Shown here: in pieces, positions 23,394-31,315 of the stretch
Layout: every line of letters starts with the position of its first letter
Numbering within the stretch: the first letter of the stretch is position 1
Assembly: GCA_004557315.1 (NCBI GenBank)
Contig: SFEH01000007.1
Location: forward strand, 1 to 41,055
DNA: 41,055 nucleotides
Direction of reading: 5' to 3'
From: Bacteroidales bacterium
GTDB lineage: Bacteria > Bacteroidota > Bacteroidia > Bacteroidales > UBA3663
Made by a program: the position numbers and the translations under genes
The notes under the pieces: model-generated
What the model saw: only the letters and a program-made list of their open reading frames with translations
The model's database searches: none
Told to the model about the DNA's origin: nothing

Positions 23394-24998
23394 TTATTTC
23401 TGGCTACCCGCTTCGTACTCGAAATCATTGAGTGTTCCTGTCTCCGAAGAGAAGCTGATGCCTACCTTGAACAGCTTGCGCCTGTCGGCAGCGTATGGCA
23501 AGGCATATCCCTTGTCCTCTATCTCCCTGAGGGCAACGGCAGCAGTGGAGTTGAGCTTGAACTCGAAGATATAGACATAATCGGGGCATTCGAGCACGCA
23601 GTCGATGCGTCCCTGACTCGTCTCCTTCTCAACATAGGTGTTATACTTGCCTAGCAACAGCATGATGAGGTAGAAAGTATATTGGAAGTGACGCTCACAT
23701 TCACGCTCGTCAGCCTTGCGCTGGAAGCGGTAGGAGATGTTGGAGAGGAGTGCTGTCAATTGCAGCTTGAATTGTTCAATATCGCCTTTTCGCAGACACC
23801 TGGTAAAATCGACAAGCCATGAATCTGATCCATTGTCAGGCTTGAAGTAGTCGGAAGCAAGCATTGACACCAGTCCGCTGCGCACCTCCTCGTTAGGAAA
23901 GTCAAGACGATAGACATTCAGCTCTGGATCATAGCCTTTTATAGTAAGGTAGCCGCTCTGATATAACATCGGCAGAGGCTTTTGCTTCGTAGCCTTGTAA
24001 TCGACAAACTCCGAAGCATCATACTCCTTGCCAGTCAGTTCATTGACATTAACGTCATTGTCAGACATCAGGCGCATCAAATAGGTCGGTGTGCCTGAGG
24101 CAAACCAGTAGTCAGCGAAATCAAGAGAAGAGAAGCAATTGAGAATACTGAACGGATTGAAGATATCGCGCAGGCGTTTGCTGAAGTGATATCCGTCATA
24201 TTTGCGAGTCAATTTCTGTATAGTTTCTTCCACTGTCAATCCGCAGCTTTCACCAAGTTCTTTTATCGGGTCTTTGAACACCGAAAGCAGCTCCTCTCTA
24301 TTTATGCCGCAAAGAGCATCATATCGAGCATCATAACTGATGTCTTTGGGCTGGTTGAACCCGCTGAACACACTTATCTGCGAGAACTTAGTAACTCCTG
24401 TCAGCAGCACAAATTGCAGGTGCTTGTCGGCTAGCTTGAACACACTGTAGAAGCCCTTGAGTATCTCTCGGTTGTAGTCTTCCAGGGTCTTGACTTCTCC
24501 TTCAACGACAGGCGATGCAATGCCAGTGTTCATTACGTCAAGAAGAGGCTTGTCATATTCGTCAATCAGCACTACGGCACGACGACCTGTCTTCATGTGG
24601 GCATATTTAAGCACGCTGGCAAAGCGGTTGCCTAACGTGATGGACAGCTTGTCCTTGCCGTATGCCTCTTCTCCCTTTGCCACAAAAGTCTCAAGGGTTT
24701 GCGACAGAGATTGTGGTTGAGTGAAATTATTGCCATTGAAATCCAGATGGAACACAGGATATTCTGCCCACTCTGTCTCAAGCGAGTCGATGGCAAGTCC
24801 CTTGAACAGTTCTCTGTGACCGAGAAAATAGTTTTCCAAGGTCGATACAAGAAGGCTCTTGCCGAACCGTCGCGGACGGCTCAGGAAGTAGATCTTTCCA
24901 TTCTTTACAAGATCATAGACCAATGCAGTCTTGTCCACATAGACATAACCTTCTTCTATTATCTGTTCGAAGCTCTGTATTCCGATCGGGTATTTCAT
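23394..24998 (-). CDS. AAA-ATPase-like / PD-(D/E)XK nuclease-fold protein
   Basis: This 534-residue protein belongs to the large Bacteroidales family with an AAA-ATPase_like domain (PF09820) at the N-terminus and a PDDEXK_9 nuclease-like domain at the C-terminus. It begins MKYPIGIQSFEQIIEEGYVY, has the arginine-rich Walker A SRPRRFGKS (40-48), a Walker B-like VVLIDEYDKP, and a nuclease core IDCVLE...EFKLN near residues 465-482. Such genes occur in many copies per genome and are often near mobile elements. The function is unknown; nucleic-acid or defence roles are proposed but unproven. It lies between decayed genes and has a consensus promoter at 25027-25057. Confidence 0.9.
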   Translation of the reverse strand: MKYPIGIQSFEQIIEEGYVYVDKTALVYDLVKNGKIYFLSRPRRFGKSLLVSTLENYFLGHRELFKGLAIDSLETEWAEYPVFHLDFNGNNFTQPQSLSQTLETFVAKGEEAYGKDKLSITLGNRFASVLKYAHMKTGRRAVVLIDEYDKPLLDVMNTGIASPVVEGEVKTLEDYNREILKGFYSVFKLADKHLQFVLLTGVTKFSQISVFSGFNQPKDISYDARYDALCGINREELLSVFKDPIKELGESCGLTVEETIQKLTRKYDGYHFSKRLRDIFNPFSILNCFSSLDFADYWFASGTPTYLMRLMSDNDVNVNELTGKEYDASEFVDYKATKQKPLPMLYQSGYLTIKGYDPELNVYRLDFPNEEVRSGLVSMLASDYFKPDNGSDSWLVDFTRCLRKGDIEQFKLQLTALLSNISYRFQRKADERECERHFQYTFYLIMLLLGKYNTYVEKETSQGRIDCVLECPDYVYIFEFKLNSTAAVALREIEDKGYALPYAADRRKLFKVGISFSSETGTLNDFEYEAGSQK

Positions 24999-25026
24999 AG
25001 CATTCCTATTTTTTGCTTTCTTTCCG

Positions 25027-25057
25027 CAAAGTTACATCATTATTTTCAAATGGCAAA
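25027..25057 (-). promoter_or_regulatory. Promoter of the AAA/PDDEXK gene
   Basis: On the minus strand TTTG (25057-25054), 19 bp, TAACTTTG (25034-25027). It lies about 29 bp before the start codon at 24998. Confidence 0.7.
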
Positions 25058-25124
25058 ACAAAACGCATTTATTCAAGTCGATTTTTTCAATTTCAGTGTT
25101 TGAACCATGAGTTTACTCTAAAAA

Positions 25125-25138
25125 GTCGGCAAGCCGAC
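25125..25138. repeat. Short perfect hairpin
   Basis: GTCGGC-AA-GCCGAC is a 14-base near-palindrome with a 2-nt spacer, 31 bp before the transposase remnant. It may be part of the element's left end. There is no T-run, so it is not a terminator. Confidence 0.4.
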
Positions 25139-25169
25139 CTATGATTAATATTATAGTTGTTTATCCTTG

Positions 25170-25529
25170 ATGTGCAAGCGTGAAAGCAAGCAGTACGAAG
25201 ACGAGAAGGAGTGGCACATGCAGTTTTACCGCAATGTCACCTGTAACATCGACGAAGACGTATTCCGTCCACTCTTTGACGAGAAGATGGGATGTCCCAC
25301 GAAAGCCATCCGCCAACTTGTTGCAATGAGCATACTGAAGGAGGGTGCAGGATGTTCGGATGAGACGTTGTACGAGAACTGCCGCTACAACCTGCTTTGG
25401 CGTGCTGCACTTGGACTTTTCAACATTGATGATCAGTGTCCAGCAATTTCCTCATACTACCATCTGCGTGAGCTGATATGTGATTAAGAGGAGACGAGCG
25501 AGAATCATGAAAACCTTTATGAGAATTGA
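25170..25529 (+). pseudogene. IS1182-like transposase remnant
   Basis: The frame from ATG 25170 reads FRPLFDEKMGCPTKAIRQLV, AMSILKEGAGCSDETLYENC and RYNLLWRAALGLFNIDDQ, which is the N-terminal block of IS1182/IS5-like transposases of Bacteroidota. It stops at TAA (25485-25487). The same frame continues past the stop with the family-like segment TSENHENLYEN and ends at TGA (25527-25529). A single nonsense change therefore interrupts a frame that is then cut short. The catalytic DDE core is missing, so it cannot move by itself. Confidence 0.75.
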
Positions 25530-25615
25530 GGATAGTTGGTTGGCTTTATCCACTGCCGAAGTGTCATTTGATGTATATCTGCTGCGATGTCTTCTGACGG
25601 CGGTATATGAAAACA

Positions 25616-25645
25616 TAAAAAAAGCGCTTCAGAAACTGAAACGCT
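25616..25645 (-). terminator. Intrinsic terminator of the small transcript
   Basis: On the minus strand AGCGTTTCAG (25645-25636) pairs with CTGAAGCGCT (25632-25623), with one G-T pair and a TTT loop. It is followed by seven T. Confidence 0.8.
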
Positions 25646-25662
25646 CTTTTCGCTACAAAAAC

Positions 25663-25797
25663 TTATTGTCTAATTAATATTGATTTTGATAAAATTCGAC
25701 TTTCACAAGCAGAATCTACCAAAAATGTTGTTTTATATGGAAATTTAAGATTATGATAGATGGTTGCTAATGTTACAATCAAACTATAAGCTATCAT
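25663..25797 (-). CDS. Possible 44-aa peptide in the small transcript
   Basis: ATG at 25797 to TAA at 25665-25663, starting MIAYSLIVTLATIYHNLKF with a modestly hydrophobic N-terminus and ending SKSILIRQ. It begins about 22 nt after the predicted transcript start, behind an A-rich leader, and ends 18 bp before the terminator stem. The layout fits a mini-gene. AT-rich composition means the frame could be chance, with the RNA being the product. Confidence 0.3.
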   Translation of the reverse strand: MIAYSLIVTLATIYHNLKFPYKTTFLVDSACESRILSKSILIRQ

Positions 25798-25825
25798 GAA
25801 GATTTCTTATTTTTTAATTGCACTG

Positions 25826-25857
25826 CAAAGTTACGGCTTTTTTCAATAATCAGCAAA
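25826..25857 (-). promoter_or_regulatory. Consensus promoter of the small transcript
   Basis: On the minus strand TTTG (25857-25854), 20 bp, TAACTTTG (25833-25826): a full match to the vegetative consensus. Confidence 0.7.
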
Positions 25858-26027
25858 TAAAAACAAAGAAATATGCAAAAATATGTTCACCAACATAGCA
25901 TTTACTTAAAATGTTACACTACACATTGCATATTTAATAAAATATTTAAGTAAATATGGGTGTAATCTGCAATTTTTATCTGAAGTTCAATAAGAAATAG
26001 CAGCGAGCGATTCTGCCAGTGAACCAC
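25858..26027. other. AT-rich intergenic stretch with overlapping inverted repeats
   Basis: No gene is visible. ATTTACTTAAA (25900-25910) and TTTAAGTAAAT (25945-25955) form a perfect 11-bp inverted repeat. Interleaved with it are GTTACAC (about 25913) with GTGTAAT (about 25961), and ATTGCA (about 25925) with TGCAAT (about 25968), which would cross rather than nest. Confidence 0.5.
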
Positions 26028-26066
26028 AAAAAAAACAAGGGATTGACCGGATTGGTCATCCCTTGT
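26028..26066 (-). terminator. Terminator of the aroK-korAB operon
   Basis: Read on the minus strand, ACAAGGGATGACC (26066-26054) pairs with GGTCAATCCCTTGT (26048-26035, one bulge) and is followed by eight T. It lies 22 bp after the korB stop. Confidence 0.88.
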
Positions 26067-26088
26067 CGCATGAGTTATGAAATATTCT

Positions 26089-27117
26089 TTACTTTACTTC
26101 CCAGGTATCGCCTGCAAGAAGAAGCTCACGGAGAGTGCGTGGCTTCTTCTTTGCCTTGACTTCTTCAATCTGCGCATTGACGCTCTCGTCGTAGGTTGGA
26201 GTCTCTACGTCGCGGATTACGCCGAGTGCCACTGGAAGCTGGTCTTCGTTGGCAGCATAGCCGTATGGGTTGTAGCCCATCATGGCGAGCTTGAGATGGA
26301 GAGCGAGGTCGCCGTTGTGGCTGTCGTGAACGAGGAGGTCATCTTCGGTGATGCCGTTCTCGCCTATTGTCACGCTCTTGATGTTCCAGCCATCGAGCAC
26401 GAGCCCCTTGTCGCGGTTCTTGCCATAGATCATTGGCTTGCCGTCTTCGAGGAGGATAGTCTTGTCAGCACGAACAGCAGAGTCGGTGATGATCTTGTGT
26501 GTTCCGTCCTTCCATACCACACAGTTGGCAAGCATCTCGACAACGCTTGCGCCCTTGTGCTTGGCAGCTGCTACCATTGCCTTGACAGAGTTAGGGATGT
26601 CGCAGTCGAGCGCACGGGCAAAGAAGTTGCCACGGGCACCGAGACAGAGCTCTGCTGGGCAGAATGGGTCTTCGCATGTACCGAATGGCGATGACTTGGT
26701 GACTGTGCCACGTTCAGAAGTTGGCGAATACTGTCCCTTGGTCAAACCATAGATCTGGTTGTTGAAGACGATGATGTTGAGGTCGATGTTGCGACGCATG
26801 GCATGGATGAAGTGGTTGCCACCGATGGCAAGACAGTCGCCATCGCCCGAGCAGTTCCATACAGAGAGGTCTGGACGGGCAGTCTTGAGTCCGGTAGAGA
26901 CAGCAAGTCCGCGTCCGTGGATAGTCTGCATACCGTAAGCACCGAAATAATATGGAGTACGTGAAGAACAGCCGATACCGCTGATCACTGCTGTCTTGGC
27001 AGGGTCGAGCTGGAGTTCTGCCATTGCCTTGGTCATACTTGCGAAGATAGCATGATCACCGCAGCCAGGGCAATATCTTAGAGGCTGATCGCTTTTATAA
27101 TCGTTCTGTGTAAACAT
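26089..27117 (-). CDS. korB: 2-oxoacid:ferredoxin oxidoreductase, beta subunit
   Basis: The 342-residue beta subunit binds thiamine diphosphate. It has CPGCGDH near residue 17 and the TPP/Mg motif GDGDCLAIGGNHFIHAMRRN, with conserved GDGD and Asn. Together with the alpha/gamma chain upstream it forms an enzyme that decarboxylates 2-oxoacids, passes electrons to ferredoxin and makes acyl-CoA. In anaerobic Bacteroidota the closest role is 2-oxoglutarate oxidation or its reductive reverse, but branched-chain 2-oxoacids are possible. It starts 27 bp after korA and ends at a strong terminator. Confidence 0.92.
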   Translation of the reverse strand: MFTQNDYKSDQPLRYCPGCGDHAIFASMTKAMAELQLDPAKTAVISGIGCSSRTPYYFGAYGMQTIHGRGLAVSTGLKTARPDLSVWNCSGDGDCLAIGGNHFIHAMRRNIDLNIIVFNNQIYGLTKGQYSPTSERGTVTKSSPFGTCEDPFCPAELCLGARGNFFARALDCDIPNSVKAMVAAAKHKGASVVEMLANCVVWKDGTHKIITDSAVRADKTILLEDGKPMIYGKNRDKGLVLDGWNIKSVTIGENGITEDDLLVHDSHNGDLALHLKLAMMGYNPYGYAANEDQLPVALGVIRDVETPTYDESVNAQIEEVKAKKKPRTLRELLLAGDTWEVK

Positions 27118-27144
27118 AATCTTGTCGTTTATTAAAGTATAACA

Positions 27145-28980
27145 TTACAAGCCCTTGATTGCAGCCTCTATGTCGGCAATCTGGAATGGCTGACCCTTAA
27201 CCTCGTTGAACTGCTTGATTGAGATACCCTCGATCTTGCTGCGGAGATAGCCGGCAAACTGTCCGTTGTTGAGCTCGCAGCAGAGGATATTCTTGTAGCT
27301 GCGGAGCACTTCCTCGGTGTTCTTTGGAAGAGGGTTGATATAGGTGAAATGAGCCTGTGCAAGCTTCATGCCCTGGGCACGGAGATTCTCGACAGCAGCA
27401 GAGATGTGACCATAGGTTCCGCCCCAGCCTATAACGAGAGTTTCGGCATCCTTGTTGCCCTTGACTTCGAGCTCTGGGATATAGTTGGCAATGAGGTCGA
27501 TCTTCTTCTGACGGTTGTCGGTCTGCTCCTGGTGAGTGTCGGCTGCTGTGCTGATCACACCAGCCTCGTTCTTCTCAAGTCCGCCAAGACGGTGCATCAG
27601 GCCTTCCATGCCCGGAACAGCCTTGTAGCGCACATAGTTCTCTGGGTTGCGGGCGTATGGCTTGTAACTGCCCACCATGTCAGGAGTAGCCACTGCTGGC
27701 TTGATCTCTGGAAGCTTGTCAGGATCTGGCACGAGCATTGAGCTTGAGCCATTGCCGATGAAAGCATCAGTGAGGAGGACAACAGGAGTATTATGTTCGA
27801 GGGCAATCTTACCTGCCATGAATGCGCTGTTGAAGCAATCGACTGGAGTGCTTGCTGCAAGAACTACGAGTGGCGACTCTCCGTTGCGACCATAGAGACA
27901 CTGGAGAAGGTCGGTCTGCTCGGTCTTGGTTGGCAGACCTGTTGAAGGACCGCCACGCATCACGTCAATAACGACGAGTGGGAGTTCGGCGATGACAGCC
28001 AAGCCCATTGCCTCGCTCTTGAGGGCAATACCAGGGCCTGACGTAGAAGTTGCGCCAAGGAATCCGCCAAACGATGCACCGATGGCTGTACAGATACCTG
28101 CAATCTCGTCTTCTGCCTGAACGGTGATGACTCCAAGGTTCTTGAGCTTGGCAAGCTCGTGGAGCACGTCGGTGGCAGGAGTGATAGGATAAGAACCGAG
28201 GAAGAGACGGAGTCCAGCCTTCTCGGCAGCAGCAACAAGACCATAGGCAGTAGCTGCATTACCCTTCACGTCGCAATAAATGCCTGGCTCTGCCTTCTCG
28301 CTCTCTACACGGTAGGTTGAGACATTGGCATGGGTGTTGGCACCGAAGTTGAAACCGTCGGTGATGACCTTGATATTGGCAGCAAGGATCTCTGGCTTCT
28401 TGGCGAACTTTGCCTTAAGATAGTCGATAGCCTTCTCGACTGGGAGATTGAAGAGCCACAGGATAACGCCAAGGGTGAAGATGTTGCGGCAGCGGAGCAC
28501 GCTCTTTGCATCCATGCCACTGTCGGCAAGGCTTGCCTTTGTACATTCGCTCACTGGCACTGGCACGATCTGCACTGTGTCGGCAATGCCGAGCTCGGTG
28601 AAAGGATCGTCGGTAGCAAACTGTGCCTTCTTCAGTTCAGCAGCCACGAAGGTGTCTTCGTCATAGATCAGGACACCACCCTTCTTGAGGAACTTGACGT
28701 TGGTCTTGAGGGCTGCAGGATTCATTGCAACGAGCACGTCGCACTTGTCGCCTGGGGTATAGACCTTGTTGCCGAAGTGCAACTGATAAGAAGAAACGCC
28801 CGACAATGAGCCCTTTGGAGGACGCATATCGGCAGGATAATCAGGGAATGTACTGATCTCATTACCGCAAATGGCAGTTACCGAACTCAAGATTGAGCCC
28901 GAGAGCTGATTGCCATCTCCACTGTCTCCCGAGATTCGGATTACGATATCGGAAGCCTGAACAATTTTTGGATTCTCCAT
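27145..28980 (-). CDS. korA: 2-oxoacid:ferredoxin oxidoreductase, fused gamma-alpha subunit
   Basis: The 611-residue chain fuses the gamma domain (about 1-190: RISGDSGDGNQLSGSIL, PDYPADMRPP) to the alpha domain (about 210-611: GSYPITPATDVLHELAK, TTSGPG-type STSGPGIALKSEA, MRGGPSTGLPTKTEQTDLL). This fusion is the usual form of KorA in Bacteroidota. It lies 38 bp after aroK and 27 bp before korB, on one transcript from the aroK promoter, since no promoter is visible in the short gaps. Substrate preference (2-oxoglutarate versus other 2-oxoacids) cannot be settled from sequence. Confidence 0.93.
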   Translation of the reverse strand: MENPKIVQASDIVIRISGDSGDGNQLSGSILSSVTAICGNEISTFPDYPADMRPPKGSLSGVSSYQLHFGNKVYTPGDKCDVLVAMNPAALKTNVKFLKKGGVLIYDEDTFVAAELKKAQFATDDPFTELGIADTVQIVPVPVSECTKASLADSGMDAKSVLRCRNIFTLGVILWLFNLPVEKAIDYLKAKFAKKPEILAANIKVITDGFNFGANTHANVSTYRVESEKAEPGIYCDVKGNAATAYGLVAAAEKAGLRLFLGSYPITPATDVLHELAKLKNLGVITVQAEDEIAGICTAIGASFGGFLGATSTSGPGIALKSEAMGLAVIAELPLVVIDVMRGGPSTGLPTKTEQTDLLQCLYGRNGESPLVVLAASTPVDCFNSAFMAGKIALEHNTPVVLLTDAFIGNGSSSMLVPDPDKLPEIKPAVATPDMVGSYKPYARNPENYVRYKAVPGMEGLMHRLGGLEKNEAGVISTAADTHQEQTDNRQKKIDLIANYIPELEVKGNKDAETLVIGWGGTYGHISAAVENLRAQGMKLAQAHFTYINPLPKNTEEVLRSYKNILCCELNNGQFAGYLRSKIEGISIKQFNEVKGQPFQIADIEAAIKGL

Positions 28981-29018
28981 CTTTGTTTATGTTTTGTAAA
29001 ATTATGTTCTATCTTGAA

Positions 29019-29540
29019 TCACAGCATCGCCATCAGCTTGTGCGCGTTCTTGTAGATATCTTCCTTGCACTCAAGATGACTTGCCTCGAAGGTTATCTTG
29101 CATTTCAGGTAGTATGGTTCGCGCCATGCGAGCTGTTCGCGTATCACTCCCAGAATCTCTTCGTCGGTCTTGTCGGCGAGCAGCGGTCGCTTGTGCTTTC
29201 CCTTGATGAGTCGCTTCAGCAAAACCTCTTCGGTTGGCTTGAGATAGACGCTCGTTCCTGCGGCATTGATGATGTCCATATTGTCGAAAAAGCAAGGCGT
29301 GCCTCCACCCAACGAGATGACCACATCCTCATATTCCGACACTTCGATGAGCGAACGACGTTCGATGTCACGAAAGCCAGCTTCGCCTACTTCCGCAAAA
29401 ATCTCCTTGACAGTCTTGTGCTGCCGTGACTCAATGAAATTGTCGAGATCGATGAAGGTGAGGTTCATCTCTTTAGACAAACTCTTGCCTAAAGTGGTCT
29501 TGCCTGAACCCATATAACCGCAAAGGAATACACGTACCAT
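29019..29540 (-). CDS. aroK: Shikimate kinase
   Basis: AroK phosphorylates shikimate at the 3-hydroxyl in aromatic amino-acid synthesis. The protein (173 residues from the ATG at 29540) has Walker A GYMGSGKT (8-15), the shikimate-binding DLD at 31-33 and Arg57, the GGG loop at 78-80, and an adenine-lid region near RPLLADKTDEE. A GTG at 29567 would lie inside the -7 box, so it is rejected as the start. It is the first gene of the aroK-korA-korB set. Confidence 0.95.
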   Translation of the reverse strand: MVRVFLCGYMGSGKTTLGKSLSKEMNLTFIDLDNFIESRQHKTVKEIFAEVGEAGFRDIERRSLIEVSEYEDVVISLGGGTPCFFDNMDIINAAGTSVYLKPTEEVLLKRLIKGKHKRPLLADKTDEEILGVIREQLAWREPYYLKCKITFEASHLECKEDIYKNAHKLMAML

Positions 29541-29566
29541 GTTATGACTTATAGATATTTCTGCCA

Positions 29567-29597
29567 CAAAGATAGGAATACACTATATAACAAACAA
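29567..29597 (-). promoter_or_regulatory. aroK-korAB promoter
   Basis: On the minus strand TTG (29597-29595), 20 bp, TATCTTTG (29574-29567). The predicted start near 29560 leaves a leader of only about 20 nt and fixes the aroK start at 29540. Confidence 0.72.
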
Positions 29598-29698
29598 GAA
29601 AACTAGCATTTTTCTATAGAATATGCATTTTTTAAAGCCATTTTGCCAACTCTATTGAGATATTTTTATTATCTTTGCGCCCATAATAATCTCAAACA

Positions 29699-30427
29699 AT
29701 GGCAGGAAACAAATATTATGTTGTGTGGAAAGGCTTCGCGACGGGCGTGTTCGAGTCGTGGGACGAAGCCCAGATTCAGGTGTCGGGTTATCCTGATGCT
29801 CAATATCGAGCATTCAAGACCATGGAAGAGGCCGTAGAGGCTTTCAGACAAGGTTATGACCAGGACGGACTGATTCAGGAAGTGAAAAAACAAGTGGCTC
29901 AACTCAATAAGGAGGGACATAAGATCGTGTGGGATCCAGAGAAGTCCAAAAACACCTCAACACCTTCAAATCCAAACACCTCAACGCCTTTACACCTAAA
30001 CACCTCCACCCCCCAACGTCCCTACATCACACGCTCGCTTGCCGTAGATGGTGCGTGCAGCGGCAATCCTGGTACAGGAGAATATCGAGGGGTCTTTGTT
30101 GAAACAGGACAGGAGCTTTTTCATTTCGGACCTATCCAGGGTGCGACCAACAATATCATGGAGTTTCTCGCTATCGTCCATGGATTGGGATTCCTTGAAA
30201 AGCAGAATCTCTATATTCCTATTTATAGTGACAGCGTGAACGCGCAGTTGTGGGTGAAAAACGGCAAGTGCAAGACAACAATACAACCCGACGAGACCAA
30301 CGAAAAGCTCTTCGACCTCATCGACCGTGCAGAAAACTGGCTCAAGACCCATAAGTTCAGAGTGAACATCTACAAATGGGACACCAAGGCCTGGGGCGAA
30401 ATCCCCGCCGACTTCGGCAGAAAATAA
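29699..30427 (+). CDS. Viroplasmin-type ribonuclease H with octamer-repeat linker
   Basis: A 242-residue RNase HI. The N-terminal viroplasmin domain (about 4-52, YYVVWKGFATGVFESWDEA) binds RNA-DNA hybrids. The catalytic domain (about 113-242) has the active-site residues Asp117 (VDGACSGNPG), Glu155 (NNIMEFLA), Asp178 (YSDS) and Asp238 (IPADFG). The two are joined by a Thr/Pro/Asn-rich linker of three 8-residue repeats (residues 85-108: NTSTPSNP, NTSTPLHL, NTSTPQRP). The DNA behind this linker is an 8-bp tandem array. The enzyme removes RNA from RNA-DNA hybrids in replication and R-loops. A TATCTTTG box at 29670-29677 is the likely -7 element. Confidence 0.92.
   Translation: MAGNKYYVVWKGFATGVFESWDEAQIQVSGYPDAQYRAFKTMEEAVEAFRQGYDQDGLIQEVKKQVAQLNKEGHKIVWDPEKSKNTSTPSNPNTSTPLHLNTSTPQRPYITRSLAVDGACSGNPGTGEYRGVFVETGQELFHFGPIQGATNNIMEFLAIVHGLGFLEKQNLYIPIYSDSVNAQLWVKNGKCKTTIQPDETNEKLFDLIDRAENWLKTHKFRVNIYKWDTKAWGEIPADFGRK
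29949..30020 (+). repeat. Octamer array inside the RNase H gene
   Basis: CACC-type units recur every 8 bp at 29953, 29961, 29977, 29993 and 30001, with degenerate units between (29969, 29985, 30009). Consensus CACCTNAA. The unit shares the ACCT core and the period with the intergenic arrays at 8311 and 15771. Because 24 bp is three units, the encoded linker repeats every 8 residues. Confidence 0.8.
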
Positions 30428-30436
30428 TGGCACCTT

Positions 30437-31315
30437 TTATCTGAAAGTGAGGGTAAACTCAGTCCCTTGCTCGTCGCTGCGAGTAAGGTCGAGCATTCCG
30501 TTGTGGGCACGCATTATCTGACGCGAAAGGCTCAATCCAATGCCAGTGCCCTCCTGCTTGGTGGTGAAGAATGGTATGAAGATCTGTTCCTGACTCTCGG
30601 GCGAGATGGGTGCTCCATCGTTCCACACATGAACGAGAGTCTGCTCATATTCATTGATTTCGGCTGTGATGCGGATATGCTTCGCTCCTGCCTGTACTGC
30701 ATTCTTGATAAGGTTGATGAGAATGCGACAGATCTGCGACTCGTCGGCATAGATCAGTATATCGTCGGTCTTTGGGCGATAGGTGCAGACCGCTCCTGCC
30801 CCATTACATTGCTCAATGGTTAGGCCAATTACCTTATTGACCAGATGGTCGAGCATCAGAGCTTTCATGATCGGACGCGCCACGCCTGCCAATTCCCGAT
30901 ACGACTGCACGAAGCCGATAAGGTCGTTTGAAGAAGACGCAATGGTCTCGAGTCCTGCCTTCAAGTCCATCTCCCTCTCCTTCTCCGGCACGTTTGCCCA
31001 ATGGCTCAAAGCCTCGCTGAGCGAAGCGATAGGACTCACGGTATTCATGATCTCATGAGTCAGCACTCTTATTAGCTTGGTCCACGACTCCTGCTCATCC
31101 TGCTGACGCTTTCGTTCCAGTATCCATTTTATACGATTGAGTGTCCTGTTAAAACGCGAGTTGTCCTGAAAACGGAAATTCAGTTCGTTGTCTTCAAACG
31201 CATCGAGCATATACTCCAGTTTCTTTCGGTCCTGTTCACGAACATAGATCACCGTCACGACAATGATTGTCATGACGGCGACTATTGCGATGAGTATTAT
31301 TGCCCAAAGATGCAT
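30437..31315 (-). CDS. Short sensor histidine kinase paired with the NtrC-type regulator
   Basis: The 292-residue kinase has a single N-terminal membrane segment (about 4-25), a charged linker, then HisKA-type LTHEIMNTVSPIASL with His87, and an ATPase domain with NLIKNAVQAG, VWNDGAPI and GTGIGLSLS. There is no extracytoplasmic sensor domain and no clear PAS domain, so it is shorter than many relatives. Its ATG shares one base with the regulator's stop (TGATG), implying translational coupling. It probably phosphorylates that regulator. It is the last gene of the efflux gene cluster. Confidence 0.9.
   Translation of the reverse strand: MHLWAIILIAIVAVMTIIVVTVIYVREQDRKKLEYMLDAFEDNELNFRFQDNSRFNRTLNRIKWILERKRQQDEQESWTKLIRVLTHEIMNTVSPIASLSEALSHWANVPEKEREMDLKAGLETIASSSNDLIGFVQSYRELAGVARPIMKALMLDHLVNKVIGLTIEQCNGAGAVCTYRPKTDDILIYADESQICRILINLIKNAVQAGAKHIRITAEINEYEQTLVHVWNDGAPISPESQEQIFIPFFTTKQEGTGIGLSLSRQIMRAHNGMLDLTRSDEQGTEFTLTFR

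Larger units (their letters stand above)
25616..25819 (-). ncRNA. Candidate small transcript with own promoter and terminator
   Basis: A perfect Bacteroidetes promoter (25857-25826) predicts a start near 25819. An intrinsic terminator lies at 25645-25617 on the same strand, giving an RNA of about 200 nt. The only frame of note encodes 44 residues (see 25663-25797). The stretch shows no similarity I recognise to 6S, tmRNA, RNase P or SRP RNA. A free-standing small RNA or a small-peptide mRNA is proposed from signal placement alone. Confidence 0.45.

Noticed and set aside
25616..25857. 6S RNA or another known housekeeping RNA
   Set aside because: I could not find the long central-bulge hairpin of 6S RNA or conserved motifs of tmRNA, RNase P or SRP RNA. 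It is kept only as an unclassified candidate.
29541..29567. GTG start giving a nine-residue longer shikimate kinase
   Set aside because: The codon lies within the -7 promoter box, and the ATG at 29540 gives the family-typical N-terminus.
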